Assembly (NCBI RefSeq): GCF_000192865.1
Contig: NC_015276.1
Span: forward strand, 3,658,001 to 3,722,000
Direction: 5' to 3'
DNA from: Marinomonas mediterranea MMB-1
GTDB taxonomy: Bacteria > Pseudomonadota > Gammaproteobacteria > Pseudomonadales > Marinomonadaceae
DNA: 64,000 bases
The notes under the pieces were generated by a model. The model searched no databases and was not told the origin of the DNA. It saw nothing but the letters and a program-made list of their open reading frames with translations. This document shows, piece after piece, positions 8,905-17,777 of the stretch. The position numbers and the translations under genes are program-made. Positions within the stretch are counted from its first letter, which is position 1; each line of letters starts with the position of its first letter.

Positions 8905-9888
8905 TTACTTCATCGCAGAACTTTCCCTAGTTTGGCTGCGTTTCTCTCGCGCTAGCTCCTGTTCCCAGGTTTTTATTTCAGCGTCTAGTCTACGATCTTT
9001 CTCATACCAATATTGATTAAACCAACTAAAAAACGCTTCTCGGTCTCGGCCTAGCGGATCGGTATCCGGCTCTTTAAGAAACGCGGGGATCGCAATATTT
9101 CGTACTGATACTTTCGCTGCTGCAAGCCTGCCACATAGCAAATCCCAAAAACTGTTCTGCTTATGAGGGTATACGACATTAATATCAATAATGTCTTCAA
9201 ATTTACCGGGCATCGCTTTGAGAACAAAACCTATGCCACCCGCTTTTGGTTTTAATAACCGTCCATAGGGCGAGCTTTGCTGACGGTGCTTTCGTTCAGT
9301 ATAGCGAGTTCCTTCAACAAAGCTTAGTACGGTATTGGGCGTTTTGGCGAATCGTTTACACGAACGCCGTGTTGTTTCTAAATCTTCTCCCGCTAATTCG
9401 GGACGCTTGATAAGCTTTTCTTTGCTATGACGCTTCATAAATGGAAAGCCCATAATCCGCGTCGCGGTCCCAATTAACGGAATCCAAAACAAGGCCTGCT
9501 TCATGAAGACGCGAGGTGGCACGACGCGCCCTTCAAGCTGAGACAATATAATAAAGACATCGACCCAACTTTGATGATTTGCGATGGACAAATGCCATGA
9601 AGCGGAATCACGTTTCATACCGTCATCAAACTGCCACTCTACGCCGAGTACTTTGTTAAACCACCAGTAACTCGTGCGAATCCAACCCGCAAAACATTGG
9701 TTACAAGTCTCATTGACCTTCGACTCGTTAAAACGGCGAGGAAATAAAAAGCCAATGGCGATAATATGAAGCCCGCCCGCCCAAAACAATACGTTGAAAC
9801 ACATGAACAAAAAGGAAATCAACCCAACAAGCGGCCTCAGTAAAGGAAAACGGCCCAGCACATTTTGTACGATACAACTAAACTTCAT
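8905..9888 (-). CDS. PlsC/YihG-type membrane acyltransferase
   Basis: 327 residues with N-terminal hydrophobic segments (about 17-50). The 1-acylglycerol-phosphate acyltransferase motifs are present as NHQSWVD (HX4D motif near residue 103) and FVEGTR. Length and the long C-terminal region fit the YihG subgroup of probable lysophospholipid acyltransferases of the inner membrane. The ATG lies inside the end of nudF, with an 11-base overlap, so the two are probably co-transcribed. An acyltransferase at this place is not part of the E. coli parE-nudF arrangement. Confidence 0.85.
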   Translation of the reverse strand: MKFSCIVQNVLGRFPLLRPLVGLISFLFMCFNVLFWAGGLHIIAIGFLFPRRFNESKVNETCNQCFAGWIRTSYWWFNKVLGVEWQFDDGMKRDSASWHLSIANHQSWVDVFIILSQLEGRVVPPRVFMKQALFWIPLIGTATRIMGFPFMKRHSKEKLIKRPELAGEDLETTRRSCKRFAKTPNTVLSFVEGTRYTERKHRQQSSPYGRLLKPKAGGIGFVLKAMPGKFEDIIDINVVYPHKQNSFWDLLCGRLAAAKVSVRNIAIPAFLKEPDTDPLGRDREAFFSWFNQYWYEKDRRLDAEIKTWEQELAREKRSQTRESSAMK

Positions 9889-10504
9889 CAACCCACTTTT
9901 TCATTAACTTATTCTTATTGAGAGCAAACCACTGTAATCCCATTATAGTACTTGCGTTTTCAATGTCTTCCTCCAACAGGGCAATGGCCTCCTGACTGGA
10001 AAAAAGATGCAACTTGATATCTTCATTTTCTGAATCGAGTCCATGAGATCGATTAAGGTCAACTTTTGAGGCATCAAATTCCGCTGCATACATGCGAAGA
10101 TATTCTACTAGGCCACCTGGTGAAGGGACAAATTTGAACATATATTCTAAACGCTTCACTTCTACGCCCGCTTCCTCAAAAGATTCACGACGAGCAACCT
10201 CTTCGTCATTCTCGCCTTCTTCTACCATGCCAGCAACCAGTTCAATTAACCACGGAGACTCGCTTTTAGGGAGGCAAGGCCTAAACTGCTCAATCAGAAG
10301 AATTTTATCTCGTATTGGGTCAAATAGAAGCACGCACACTGCATCGTCTCGCACCATCATTTCACGGGTAAAGATTTCGCTCCACTCGCCGTTAAACTTT
10401 TTATGGCGAAGATTTTGCTTATGCATTTTAAAGAAACCGTCGTAAACACATTCGTCATTTACAACTTCAACATCTTGTTGAGAGTATGTTCGCATGATTG
10501 GCAT
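9878..10504 (-). CDS. nudF: ADP-ribose pyrophosphatase (NUDIX)
   Basis: About 208 residues from MPIMRTYSQQD. The NUDIX box is complete: G-MVEEG-E then ARRESFEEAGV. FNGEWSEIFTREMMVRDDAVCVL matches the NudF substrate-binding part. The enzyme hydrolyses ADP-ribose to AMP and ribose-5-phosphate. Longer starts exist (M9 at 10540 and one at 10564), but alignment in memory with E. coli NudF favours 10504 or 10495. CAGAG is the only weak ribosome site. Its stop overlaps the acyltransferase start. Confidence 0.9.
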   Translation of the reverse strand: MPIMRTYSQQDVEVVNDECVYDGFFKMHKQNLRHKKFNGEWSEIFTREMMVRDDAVCVLLFDPIRDKILLIEQFRPCLPKSESPWLIELVAGMVEEGENDEEVARRESFEEAGVEVKRLEYMFKFVPSPGGLVEYLRMYAAEFDASKVDLNRSHGLDSENEDIKLHLFSSQEAIALLEEDIENASTIMGLQWFALNKNKLMKKWVDEV

Positions 10505-10690
10505 TGCGGGGGCTCTGTGAAGTCGGTGAAATATTTGCATAAGTCTATCATGCAATATTAACAACGAAAATATTAATGCCCACTAAGTCAAGAATTGGGA
10601 CTATTTCATATACTAAGTTGATGATTTTTATTATAAAGTACATATCTGTTTTATTGTTCTTGGGATAGAAGTTTTAGAGAAGCTGCACCT

Positions 10691-11254
10691 ATGACACCTT
10701 GTATTTGGATAACAGGCCTTTCTGCGTCAGGTAAATCTACTTTTGCACAGGCACTAAAAGAAAAACTCGATAAACAAAGCGTTAGTAGCTATATACTTGA
10801 TGGTGATGAACTAAGAAAGGGGCTATGCAGCGACTTATCCTTGACGCCAGAAGACAGAAGCGAAAATATAAGACGGATGGCTCACGTTGCCAAAATTGTC
10901 AGCAATACTGGAACCATTCCGATCTGTGCCATTATTTCGCCGTATATTAATGATAGAGAAAATGCTCGAAAATTGTTTGAAGAGAGCAATTTTATTGAAA
11001 TTTACCTATCAACTAAAATCGAAGTTTGCGCAGCTCGTGACCCCAAAGGCCTATACATGAAGGCCAAACAAGGAAAGATAAAAGGAATGACAGGCATAGA
11101 TGCCCCTTACGAGGCACCTATAAATCCAGAACTAACCTTCGATACGGCGATTGAAGAACTTGATGAGATGGTAAATCAACTTCTAGAGGTTTTATTAAGA
11201 AAGAAACAACTTAGCACTAATACCAATGCTGGCGCTCTAAATCACATACTCTAA
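10691..11254 (+). CDS. cysC: Adenylylsulfate (APS) kinase
   Basis: 187 residues with P-loop GLSASGKST, then DGDELRKGLCSDL, RSENIRRMAHVAK and ARDPKGLYMKA, all characteristic of APS kinase. It would phosphorylate APS to PAPS, the sulfate donor for sulfotransferases and for reductive sulfate assimilation. No cysDN, cysH or sulfotransferase is in the window. It is the only plus-strand gene in this part and converges with the sugar cluster, ending 8 bases before it, so it may serve glycan sulfation, but that is only suggested by position. Confidence 0.9.
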   Translation: MTPCIWITGLSASGKSTFAQALKEKLDKQSVSSYILDGDELRKGLCSDLSLTPEDRSENIRRMAHVAKIVSNTGTIPICAIISPYINDRENARKLFEESNFIEIYLSTKIEVCAARDPKGLYMKAKQGKIKGMTGIDAPYEAPINPELTFDTAIEELDEMVNQLLEVLLRKKQLSTNTNAGALNHIL

Positions 11255-11262
11255 ATAGTACG

Positions 11263-12072
11263 TTACTTTGCTGTCCAGCCGCCGTCGATAGCAATATCCT
11301 GACCAGTAATATAACTTCCTGCGTCGCTTGCTAATAACATAAAAGTTCCGACCAAATCCTCTTCCTTTGCCATTCGTCCAGTTGTAGTTTTTTCGCAATA
11401 ACGGGCTTTAAAATGAATATCTTGACCTCTTTCTACGCCTCCTGGAGTAATAGTATTAACTCGGAATTTAGACGGCAAGGATGTGCATAACCATCGAGTT
11501 AACTGAGCTAAACCAGCCTTACTTGCCCCATATGCGGCCGGGTTACCCATATCCGTTCCATGGTATAGACTCATATCAGGACCTACCTGTCCATAGATCG
11601 AGCTAACATTAATTATACTAGGTGATTTTGCATTATTCATCAGGTGAAACACACCTTGAATTAAGGTAAATGGGGCTGTGAGATTCACCTCGAGACAACG
11701 TCGCCAAGTATCAACAGATTGTTCAAGAAATGGTACAGCCCACCCATCCAAGTCTCTGGAGCCAACAAATGCAGCCGCATTTATAAGCACATCAAGCGTA
11801 CTATATCCATCATTTATTTCTTGTAAAAACCGGCTTACCTCAGACCCATTTTCTAAATCAACTCTTGAAATATAGATATGCTGCTCATCAGTGCCAGCCT
11901 TAAGTAAGTCATCCTTAGCCTCACGTAGAGCATCCTCATTTTGGTCAATGAGAATCAAATTTGCTCCACAAGAGTAAAACGCTCGAGCGACAGTTTTGGC
12001 AATATGACCAGAACCACCCGTTATTAAGATATTTTTGCCCTGTAAACTAAATAATGTTTTTACAACGCTCAT
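11263..12072 (-). CDS. ptmA: Short-chain dehydrogenase/reductase of the legionaminic cluster (PtmA-like)
   Basis: 269 residues. It has a Rossmann GGSGHIAKT motif near residue 20, the NVSS stretch and an active-site YGASK (Y at about 182, K four later), and ends in DIAIDGGWTAK, a normal SDR C-terminus. In Campylobacter the same kind of reductase (PtmA) is encoded beside ptmB in the flagellin-glycan locus; its exact step is not settled. The start overlaps the stop of the cytidylyltransferase gene by 4 bases, so they are translationally coupled. Confidence 0.75.
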   Translation of the reverse strand: MSVVKTLFSLQGKNILITGGSGHIAKTVARAFYSCGANLILIDQNEDALREAKDDLLKAGTDEQHIYISRVDLENGSEVSRFLQEINDGYSTLDVLINAAAFVGSRDLDGWAVPFLEQSVDTWRRCLEVNLTAPFTLIQGVFHLMNNAKSPSIINVSSIYGQVGPDMSLYHGTDMGNPAAYGASKAGLAQLTRWLCTSLPSKFRVNTITPGGVERGQDIHFKARYCEKTTTGRMAKEEDLVGTFMLLASDAGSYITGQDIAIDGGWTAK

Positions 12073-12758
12073 ACCATCTCCTGCAATAAGAATTCAGCCA
12101 GCCTAAAATCTTGTTCGGTATCTATATCTAGTGCGGAACGTTGGCTTACACTATGCAACTCTACTTTACCGTCTAAGACGCCCTTCGCACTTTGTATATG
12201 TTTAAAACTCGTAACATAGCACACTGTCGTAATGTCATAACATTCGGGAGCATCTTGACGGCGAGAAACGTCGGATGGAATAACAAGCCCATAACCTGAA
12301 TCTCCCTTTTTAAGCATATTGAAATACGGGTTTCTATGAGACAAAACACCTGTAACGACAATATCAGAGTCTACTTCAACATATTTTTGATAAGCCCCAT
12401 TTATATCATCATACGTTCTAAGGGGGGATGTGGCAGGTAAAGAAATAAAAATATCGTTCGGGGTCGCGCTCCCCTCCTCAATAAGATAATTCACGGCATG
12501 CTGCCATGCTAACCACTCAGGTGCAGAATCAGACGCTAAATAATCTGGACGTTTTATAAGCATAGCCCCGTTACGAGTGGAAACCTCTGAAATCTCGCTA
12601 TCATCGGTCGATACATAAGTAGAGTCTACAAACTCCATACGATTAGCAAGATCTATAGACCAGCATATTAAAGGCTTTTCGCCCAATACACGGATATTCT
12701 TCTTCTTAACCCCTTTAGAGCCCCCTCTAGCAAAAATAAAGGCAAACACTTTTCTCAA
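12069..12758 (-). CDS. legF: CMP-nonulosonate (legionaminate) cytidylyltransferase
   Basis: 229 residues. The signature FIFARGGSKGVKKKNIRVL is the nucleotide-binding motif of CMP-NeuAc/CMP-legionaminate synthetases (NeuA, PtmB/LegF). SLPATSPLRTYDDI and SALDIDTEQDF are further family motifs. It activates the nine-carbon acid with CTP as the last pathway step before transfer. The presence of the GDP-type guanylyltransferase and LegB/LegC in the cluster favours legionaminic acid over sialic acid. It is 77 bases downstream of the Gfo/Idh gene. Confidence 0.85.
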   Translation of the reverse strand: MRKVFAFIFARGGSKGVKKKNIRVLGEKPLICWSIDLANRMEFVDSTYVSTDDSEISEVSTRNGAMLIKRPDYLASDSAPEWLAWQHAVNYLIEEGSATPNDIFISLPATSPLRTYDDINGAYQKYVEVDSDIVVTGVLSHRNPYFNMLKKGDSGYGLVIPSDVSRRQDAPECYDITTVCYVTSFKHIQSAKGVLDGKVELHSVSQRSALDIDTEQDFRLAEFLLQEMV

Positions 12759-12835
12759 AATTTGACTCCAAAATAGTTTATATAAAAAAAAGAGGTTATA
12801 TAAATGATCTAGATTTTTAGAGTTGAAAAATAATT

Positions 12836-13810
12836 CTAAAAATCATTCGATTTTATTTTTTCGATGACTGTGACGACTTCAATAGCATCAAAAAAATTAC
12901 TTCTATAGTTAATGCTGTTATCTATCTGACCTATAAAATCAAGCAACATAGAAAGATACATACTATTTGAATTTACCGTATCATCAGAGAAAACAAGCTC
13001 CTTTTCATAGGGAGATAATAAAAAAACTCGATTATTTATTAAATCCCACTCGATTGTTCCTTGGCTTCCTTTGAATCGGCAGTAACGATGTGCTTTTCGT
13101 TGAAGAAAATCTAAATGTACATTTATAGTCACATTTTTGTCAGATTTTAAAATAATATCTACAGAATCTTCAACATCCAGTGCTAGAATGTCACTCGTGT
13201 CTAATATTGCAGATTTCACTTTAAGAGGACCTAATAGCCACATTAGGTAGTCAAACTCATGGCTAAGCTCGAATAACACTCCACCACCCAGCTCAGATTT
13301 CGTTGACACCGTTTCACTAAGCGCTTTGTTAGGTCGCCAATCAGGCAAATACTGACCCGTATCGACAGATACATGAAATAAAGTTCCGATCTTTCCTTCC
13401 TGTATATAATTCTTAACTACATCAGAAGAAGACAAGTAGCGTAAGCAGTAACCGACTGATACTGGCGTATTAAAAACATCAGACGCTTCTTTAATTTTAA
13501 GTGCATCTTGAGAGCAGAGCGATAAAGGCTTCTCAATTAGCACAGGTATACCAGCCTGAATAAGGAGTAAAGAGTGTTGAGTATGCAATGAGGCAGGAGA
13601 AGCAACGATCACAAACTTAACATTAAGTGCAATGATCTCTTCAATAGAGTCTAAAACATCATCACAAAAACTAATCGTTTCACTAATCTGACGTCCACTG
13701 GCACTAAGAGCATAGATTTTCGAGCTAGGAAATAAGGTTTTCAGATTTTTTCTATGACGCTCAGCAATATTTCCTAGCCCAATAACGGCATATGACTCGA
13801 CTATTATCAT
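12836..13810 (-). CDS. Gfo/Idh/MocA family oxidoreductase (PtmF-like position)
   Basis: 324 residues. An N-terminal Rossmann motif is seen as VIGLGNIAERH, and EKPLSL near residue 93 is the EKP motif of Gfo/Idh/MocA dehydrogenases. LGGGVLFELSHEFDYLMWLLG is the catalytic-domain helix with the conserved histidine. Such an enzyme accompanies ptmE in Campylobacter flagellin-glycan clusters, where a role in supplying an amino-sugar precursor has been proposed. The ATG overlaps the preceding stop by 4 bases. The substrate cannot be read from sequence. Confidence 0.8.
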   Translation of the reverse strand: MIIVESYAVIGLGNIAERHRKNLKTLFPSSKIYALSASGRQISETISFCDDVLDSIEEIIALNVKFVIVASPASLHTQHSLLLIQAGIPVLIEKPLSLCSQDALKIKEASDVFNTPVSVGYCLRYLSSSDVVKNYIQEGKIGTLFHVSVDTGQYLPDWRPNKALSETVSTKSELGGGVLFELSHEFDYLMWLLGPLKVKSAILDTSDILALDVEDSVDIILKSDKNVTINVHLDFLQRKAHRYCRFKGSQGTIEWDLINNRVFLLSPYEKELVFSDDTVNSNSMYLSMLLDFIGQIDNSINYRSNFFDAIEVVTVIEKIKSNDF

Positions 13811-14859
13811 AGCTTTAAAGAATGGATATCAGACTGAGCTCGATTAAAATCTTCCATTCGACCAATATCAAGCCAATATTCATGTATGGGGAACATGAGT
13901 ACGTCTTTATTCGCGTTCATATTACGTTCCAATAGCTCTGGCATATCCAAATGATGATTACTTGGAACAGAGCTATATATATTTGGAGAAAGCACATAGA
14001 TACCTGCATTTACGAAAAAACGCTGTATAGGTTTCTCTTTTATATCAACAACTCTGCTGCCTACACCTTCTATCACACCATAAGGAATTTGGTAGTCATA
14101 CTCCCGAACACACATTGTCGCTTCCGCATTATTCGTATTGTGAAAATCTAGTAAACTCTGAAAATCAACATTTGTTAAAATATCGCCATTAATTAATATC
14201 AAAGGAAGGCTTTTATCAGCCTTTTCAGGTAATAACCCTAAAGCTCCCCCAGTTCCTAGAGGCTCATTTTCATAAATATAATTTATTTCAACTCCAAATT
14301 TAGAGCCATCGCCAAAATGTTCCGTTATTTTTTCGGGCATATAATGAGTTGAGATATAAAACCGCTCAAAACCCGCTTTGATAAAACTTTTTAAAGTAAT
14401 TTCCAAAATTGGTCTATCGACAATATGTAGCATTGGTTTTGGACATGAATCAGTAAGCGGACGCAAGCGAGTTCCAAAGCCTCCAGCCATAATAAAAACA
14501 GGATTCTTATAGATAGACTTTCGAGAAACACTATGCAAGGTTTCTAACCCTGCTATTTTCCCAAAATCATCTATTAATGGAATCGATAAAATGCCTTTTT
14601 CACCCATAATATTACTTAACTTACGCTTACTCGTACCAACTTCTGCTGTTACGGGATTCGTTGTCATTACTGCACCTACCGATTCAGTAAGAGACAAACC
14701 ATTTAAAATTCCGCGACGAATATCACCATCAGTAATAACACCAATTAGCTTTTCATTGTCATCTACAACAAGAGCGATTCTTAGTGCCTCACTATTAATA
14801 ATTTCCAACGCCTTTTGAATTGTATCCTCAGATTTTAAAATAATTTGGCCCCAATTCAT
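13807..14859 (-). CDS. ptmE: CBS-domain sugar nucleotidyltransferase (glucosamine-1-phosphate guanylyltransferase type)
   Basis: 350 residues. Two CBS repeats fill about residues 1-120 (LIGVITDGDIRRG is typical), followed by a nucleotidyltransferase domain with GGFGTRLRPLTDSCPKPML. This CBS-nucleotidyltransferase fusion is the layout of Campylobacter PtmE, which makes GDP-glucosamine and so starts the GDP-based legionaminic route. The start is the ATG ending at 14859, with AAGGTG 8 bases upstream. A longer frame would add 25 residues overlapping the previous gene and is not favoured. Nucleotide preference is inferred from architecture. Confidence 0.82.
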   Translation of the reverse strand: MNWGQIILKSEDTIQKALEIINSEALRIALVVDDNEKLIGVITDGDIRRGILNGLSLTESVGAVMTTNPVTAEVGTSKRKLSNIMGEKGILSIPLIDDFGKIAGLETLHSVSRKSIYKNPVFIMAGGFGTRLRPLTDSCPKPMLHIVDRPILEITLKSFIKAGFERFYISTHYMPEKITEHFGDGSKFGVEINYIYENEPLGTGGALGLLPEKADKSLPLILINGDILTNVDFQSLLDFHNTNNAEATMCVREYDYQIPYGVIEGVGSRVVDIKEKPIQRFFVNAGIYVLSPNIYSSVPSNHHLDMPELLERNMNANKDVLMFPIHEYWLDIGRMEDFNRAQSDIHSLKL

Positions 14860-14869
14860 TGCTTTCACC

Positions 14870-15529
14870 TTATCTATTGCCAAGTGTGCTAATGTGCGAC
14901 TTAGGTGCGTAGAGTATACTTTTAGGCGCAACATCTCTCGTTACAACGACACCAGCTCCAATGATAGAAGACGCTCCAATAGTCACACCTTGAATTATTG
15001 TCGCATTGGCACCGATAAAGACATCATCACCAGTAACAACATGACCACATAATGTTGCATTAGTAGCAATATGGTTACCTTCCCCAATAGAACAATCATG
15101 CTCTACCACAGAGGATGTATTCACGATGCTATTTTCTCCTATGTATGATCCAGTATTGACAACAGCACGAGATAACACTTGTGCTCCCTTGCCAATACAG
15201 CCATGAGTCGATATTAACGCACTGTCAGAAACAACAGTTTCAAATCGATAACCTAATGACACGAAATACTGATGAGCCTTTTTTCTGTTTTGAGAATTAG
15301 GCATTAGCCCTATTCCATTCACCAAACGTACACTTTGATTGTCAAATTTCAATATTTGCTCGTCGGACTCTATATGAAGTGTATCGGCAAGAATACGCCT
15401 AACATTAGAAATCTCCGGAGAAACAACCGCTGCTATCTCACGACCTTGAGAAATGAGAATATCTGCAAGAACAGAGGCGTGGCCACCTCCGCCAATTAAG
15501 ATAAGGGGGAAATTATCATCATTCAACAA
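14870..15529 (-). CDS. NeuD/PglD-type hexapeptide-repeat acetyltransferase
   Basis: 219 residues. The Rossmann-like start LILIGGGGHASVLADIL and a C-terminal left-handed beta-helix of hexapeptide repeats (VVNTGSYIGENSIVNTSSVVEHDCSIG) define the NeuD/PglD/LegH family. In a legionaminic pathway this would acetylate the 4-amino sugar made by LegC (the LegH step). The catalytic histidine is probably in VEHDC. It overlaps legI by 11 bases and lies between legI and ptmE. Confidence 0.82.
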   Translation of the reverse strand: MLNDDNFPLILIGGGGHASVLADILISQGREIAAVVSPEISNVRRILADTLHIESDEQILKFDNQSVRLVNGIGLMPNSQNRKKAHQYFVSLGYRFETVVSDSALISTHGCIGKGAQVLSRAVVNTGSYIGENSIVNTSSVVEHDCSIGEGNHIATNATLCGHVVTGDDVFIGANATIIQGVTIGASSIIGAGVVVTRDVAPKSILYAPKSHISTLGNR

Positions 15530-16592
15530 TCAAGTCCCCTGGAAGGTAATCTTTCGTTGCTTGTTTATCTAATAAACTCCAATAAAGGTAGGGGGACATA
15601 CCATTTCCAGGCCTTTTAATGACAACATTCTCTTTAGTAAAAGACTCCCCCGCAATAATAGCAGTCTGAGCCACCAAGCTTTTTCTAGAGACATCTTTAT
15701 TTTCGAGTTCTGAGGCGGTAGGGGCCTTAATCGCATGACCTAGTCCTTGCTCTACTTCGCGAATGGCATTGACCATAGCTGATAACTCTTTTGGTTCTAG
15801 AGACGCTTTATGATCAGGACCTTCCATATTTTTATCTAGAGTAAAGTGTTTCTCTATTACCGTCGCACCACAGGCTACCGCAGCAGTTGATATTGCTATT
15901 CCCTTACTATGATCAGAATACCCCACTCTTAATCCAAAAGTAGCATTTAGCGTATTGATAGCTCGTAAGTTAATATCGGTAACTGGAGCGGGATAAGCAG
16001 AAGTACAGTGTAGTATAGTGACTTTATCTTTCAGCAAACGCTTTCCATCTTTAGAGGAGTATGCTTGTTCAAACAATAGCTTTGAAGGCGCTTTATCTGT
16101 TTCCGATAACATACCAAATGCCAACACGCCAAGTGCTGCTTCGATTTCATCAATTGATGCCATTCCAGTCGATAATATAAGATCACACCCCGTTCGAGCA
16201 TGCTCCAGTAAGAAAGGCGCATTAGTCAGCTCACCCGACGGAATTTTTAAGCGTTTAAGCGCTAAATTATTAACAAGGAATGATAAACTTTCAGAATCAA
16301 AAGCAGTAGATAAAAATTCAATCCCTAGCTCAGCACAATATTTAGCTAATGCTATATAAGTGTCAAAAGGCAACTCCAACCGCTTTAACATGGACAATTG
16401 AGACTCTTCAACCCCCATACTTTTGCGTTGATATTCTGCTTGTTTACCATGAATAGACACTAGACTTTCAGCTTTAAAGGTCTGAAACTTGACAATATCC
16501 GCGCCAGCTTCAGAGGCAGCTTTTACCAGTTCAAATGCTAACTTTTCATCGCCATTATGATTTACACCAGCTTCTGCAATTATTAACGTCAT
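15519..16592 (-). CDS. legI: N-acetylneuraminate/legionaminate synthase
   Basis: 357 residues of the NeuB family. The start IIAEAGVNHNGD, KFQTFKAESL, KIPSGELTN, LSTGMAS and the domain end with IEKHFTLDKNMEGPDHKASL are all NeuB hallmarks. A C-terminal SAF antifreeze-like domain includes IKRPGNGMSP. It condenses a six-carbon sugar with phosphoenolpyruvate to give the nine-carbon acid. The neighbouring LegG, LegC and LegB point to legionaminic rather than neuraminic acid. Confidence 0.9.
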   Translation of the reverse strand: MTLIIAEAGVNHNGDEKLAFELVKAASEAGADIVKFQTFKAESLVSIHGKQAEYQRKSMGVEESQLSMLKRLELPFDTYIALAKYCAELGIEFLSTAFDSESLSFLVNNLALKRLKIPSGELTNAPFLLEHARTGCDLILSTGMASIDEIEAALGVLAFGMLSETDKAPSKLLFEQAYSSKDGKRLLKDKVTILHCTSAYPAPVTDINLRAINTLNATFGLRVGYSDHSKGIAISTAAVACGATVIEKHFTLDKNMEGPDHKASLEPKELSAMVNAIREVEQGLGHAIKAPTASELENKDVSRKSLVAQTAIIAGESFTKENVVIKRPGNGMSPYLYWSLLDKQATKDYLPGDLIVE

Positions 16593-16601
16593 CTATTTCC
16601 C

Positions 16602-17777
16602 TTACTGAGGGTCAAAACTAATATCATAAAAAGACTTAAGGTCTTTAGAGTTAAAAGACTTTAGAAGCTTAATAACCTCGGAACTCGCATCTCCCTTATC
16701 ATATGGGTTGAGGGCAGGGTTGAGCTCCAGGTCCGAGTAGCATTCGAGTGCCTGATTGATAGCACTAACAATGGCGTGTTTATTTACATTTGCATGGATA
16801 ACGCTCGTTGCTGACTCACGCCCTTTTTGTCGTATTCCTATATTTACTGTTGGCCTACTAAAAGACGGCACCTCGATAATACCGCTCGAAGAATTCCCAA
16901 TAACAGCGCTAGAATACTTAACAGCACTAAGATAACGTAACTGCCCTAACGATTTAAAACAAGCGACGCGATCTGGTTGGCTAGCAGCATAATCCTCAAG
17001 TAATGGGATAACAGCTCTTCCGCCTTCATCAGCGTTAGGATATGTAAGGAGTATTTGATGATCAGGGAACAGATCTAAAGACTCTAATAGCGCTACCATC
17101 GTCTCCTTTGGATCCTCCTCCCCATAAGTTACAGGGTGATAAGTCACGATAAAGTACGGCCTATTAAGCTTGAAGTTGATTGAAGTTGAAAGCTCATCTC
17201 TAGAAAGAAGTTCCAGGCGACGCAGGTTGTCTAATCCTAGTGCCCCCACATTGCAAACTCTATTTGGGTGCTCACCAAGCTGAATAACTCTATGGCGATG
17301 ACTCTCCGTTGATGTGCAATGTAACGTGCTCAACTTTGAAAGAGAGTGCCTAATGACATCGTCATATGCGCCTTCGGTCACTTCCCCACCATGTATATGT
17401 AAAATTGGAATATGTAAAAACATTGAGGCTTGAGCAGCCGCTAAGGTCTCATAGCGGTCACCAAGAACTACCATGAAATCCGGCTTTAATCTAGACAAAG
17501 CATCACATATACCTATCACGGACAACCCAAAACTTTTAGCAACACCAATAGCAGTATTTGATGACAACAGGCATTCAATCTTCTCATCTATATCAAACCC
17601 ATCGTTTTCGATCTGTTTATAAGTTAATCCAAACTCAGGTGAAAGGTGCGCCCCTGAAACAATCAATTGCAACTCAAACTCTGTATCAGCCTTCATGTCT
17701 TTGAGAAGCCAAAACAGAAGCCCATACTCTGCTCGTGTTCCCGTAAAAACAGCTACTTTTTTAGGATATTCTTTCAT
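16602..17777 (-). CDS. legG: Hydrolysing NDP-sugar 2-epimerase (LegG/NeuC family)
   Basis: 391 residues. FTGTRAEYGLLFWLLK at the N-terminus, VVLGDRYETLAAA, HIHGGEVTEGAYDD and VIGNSSSGIIEVP are the NeuC/LegG motifs. The enzyme hydrolyses the nucleotide-linked diacetamido sugar and inverts C2, producing the substrate for LegI. The start overlaps the legC stop by 4 bases (ATGA), showing translational coupling. Confidence 0.9.
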   Translation of the reverse strand: MKEYPKKVAVFTGTRAEYGLLFWLLKDMKADTEFELQLIVSGAHLSPEFGLTYKQIENDGFDIDEKIECLLSSNTAIGVAKSFGLSVIGICDALSRLKPDFMVVLGDRYETLAAAQASMFLHIPILHIHGGEVTEGAYDDVIRHSLSKLSTLHCTSTESHRHRVIQLGEHPNRVCNVGALGLDNLRRLELLSRDELSTSINFKLNRPYFIVTYHPVTYGEEDPKETMVALLESLDLFPDHQILLTYPNADEGGRAVIPLLEDYAASQPDRVACFKSLGQLRYLSAVKYSSAVIGNSSSGIIEVPSFSRPTVNIGIRQKGRESATSVIHANVNKHAIVSAINQALECYSDLELNPALNPYDKGDASSEVIKLLKSFNSKDLKSFYDISFDPQ

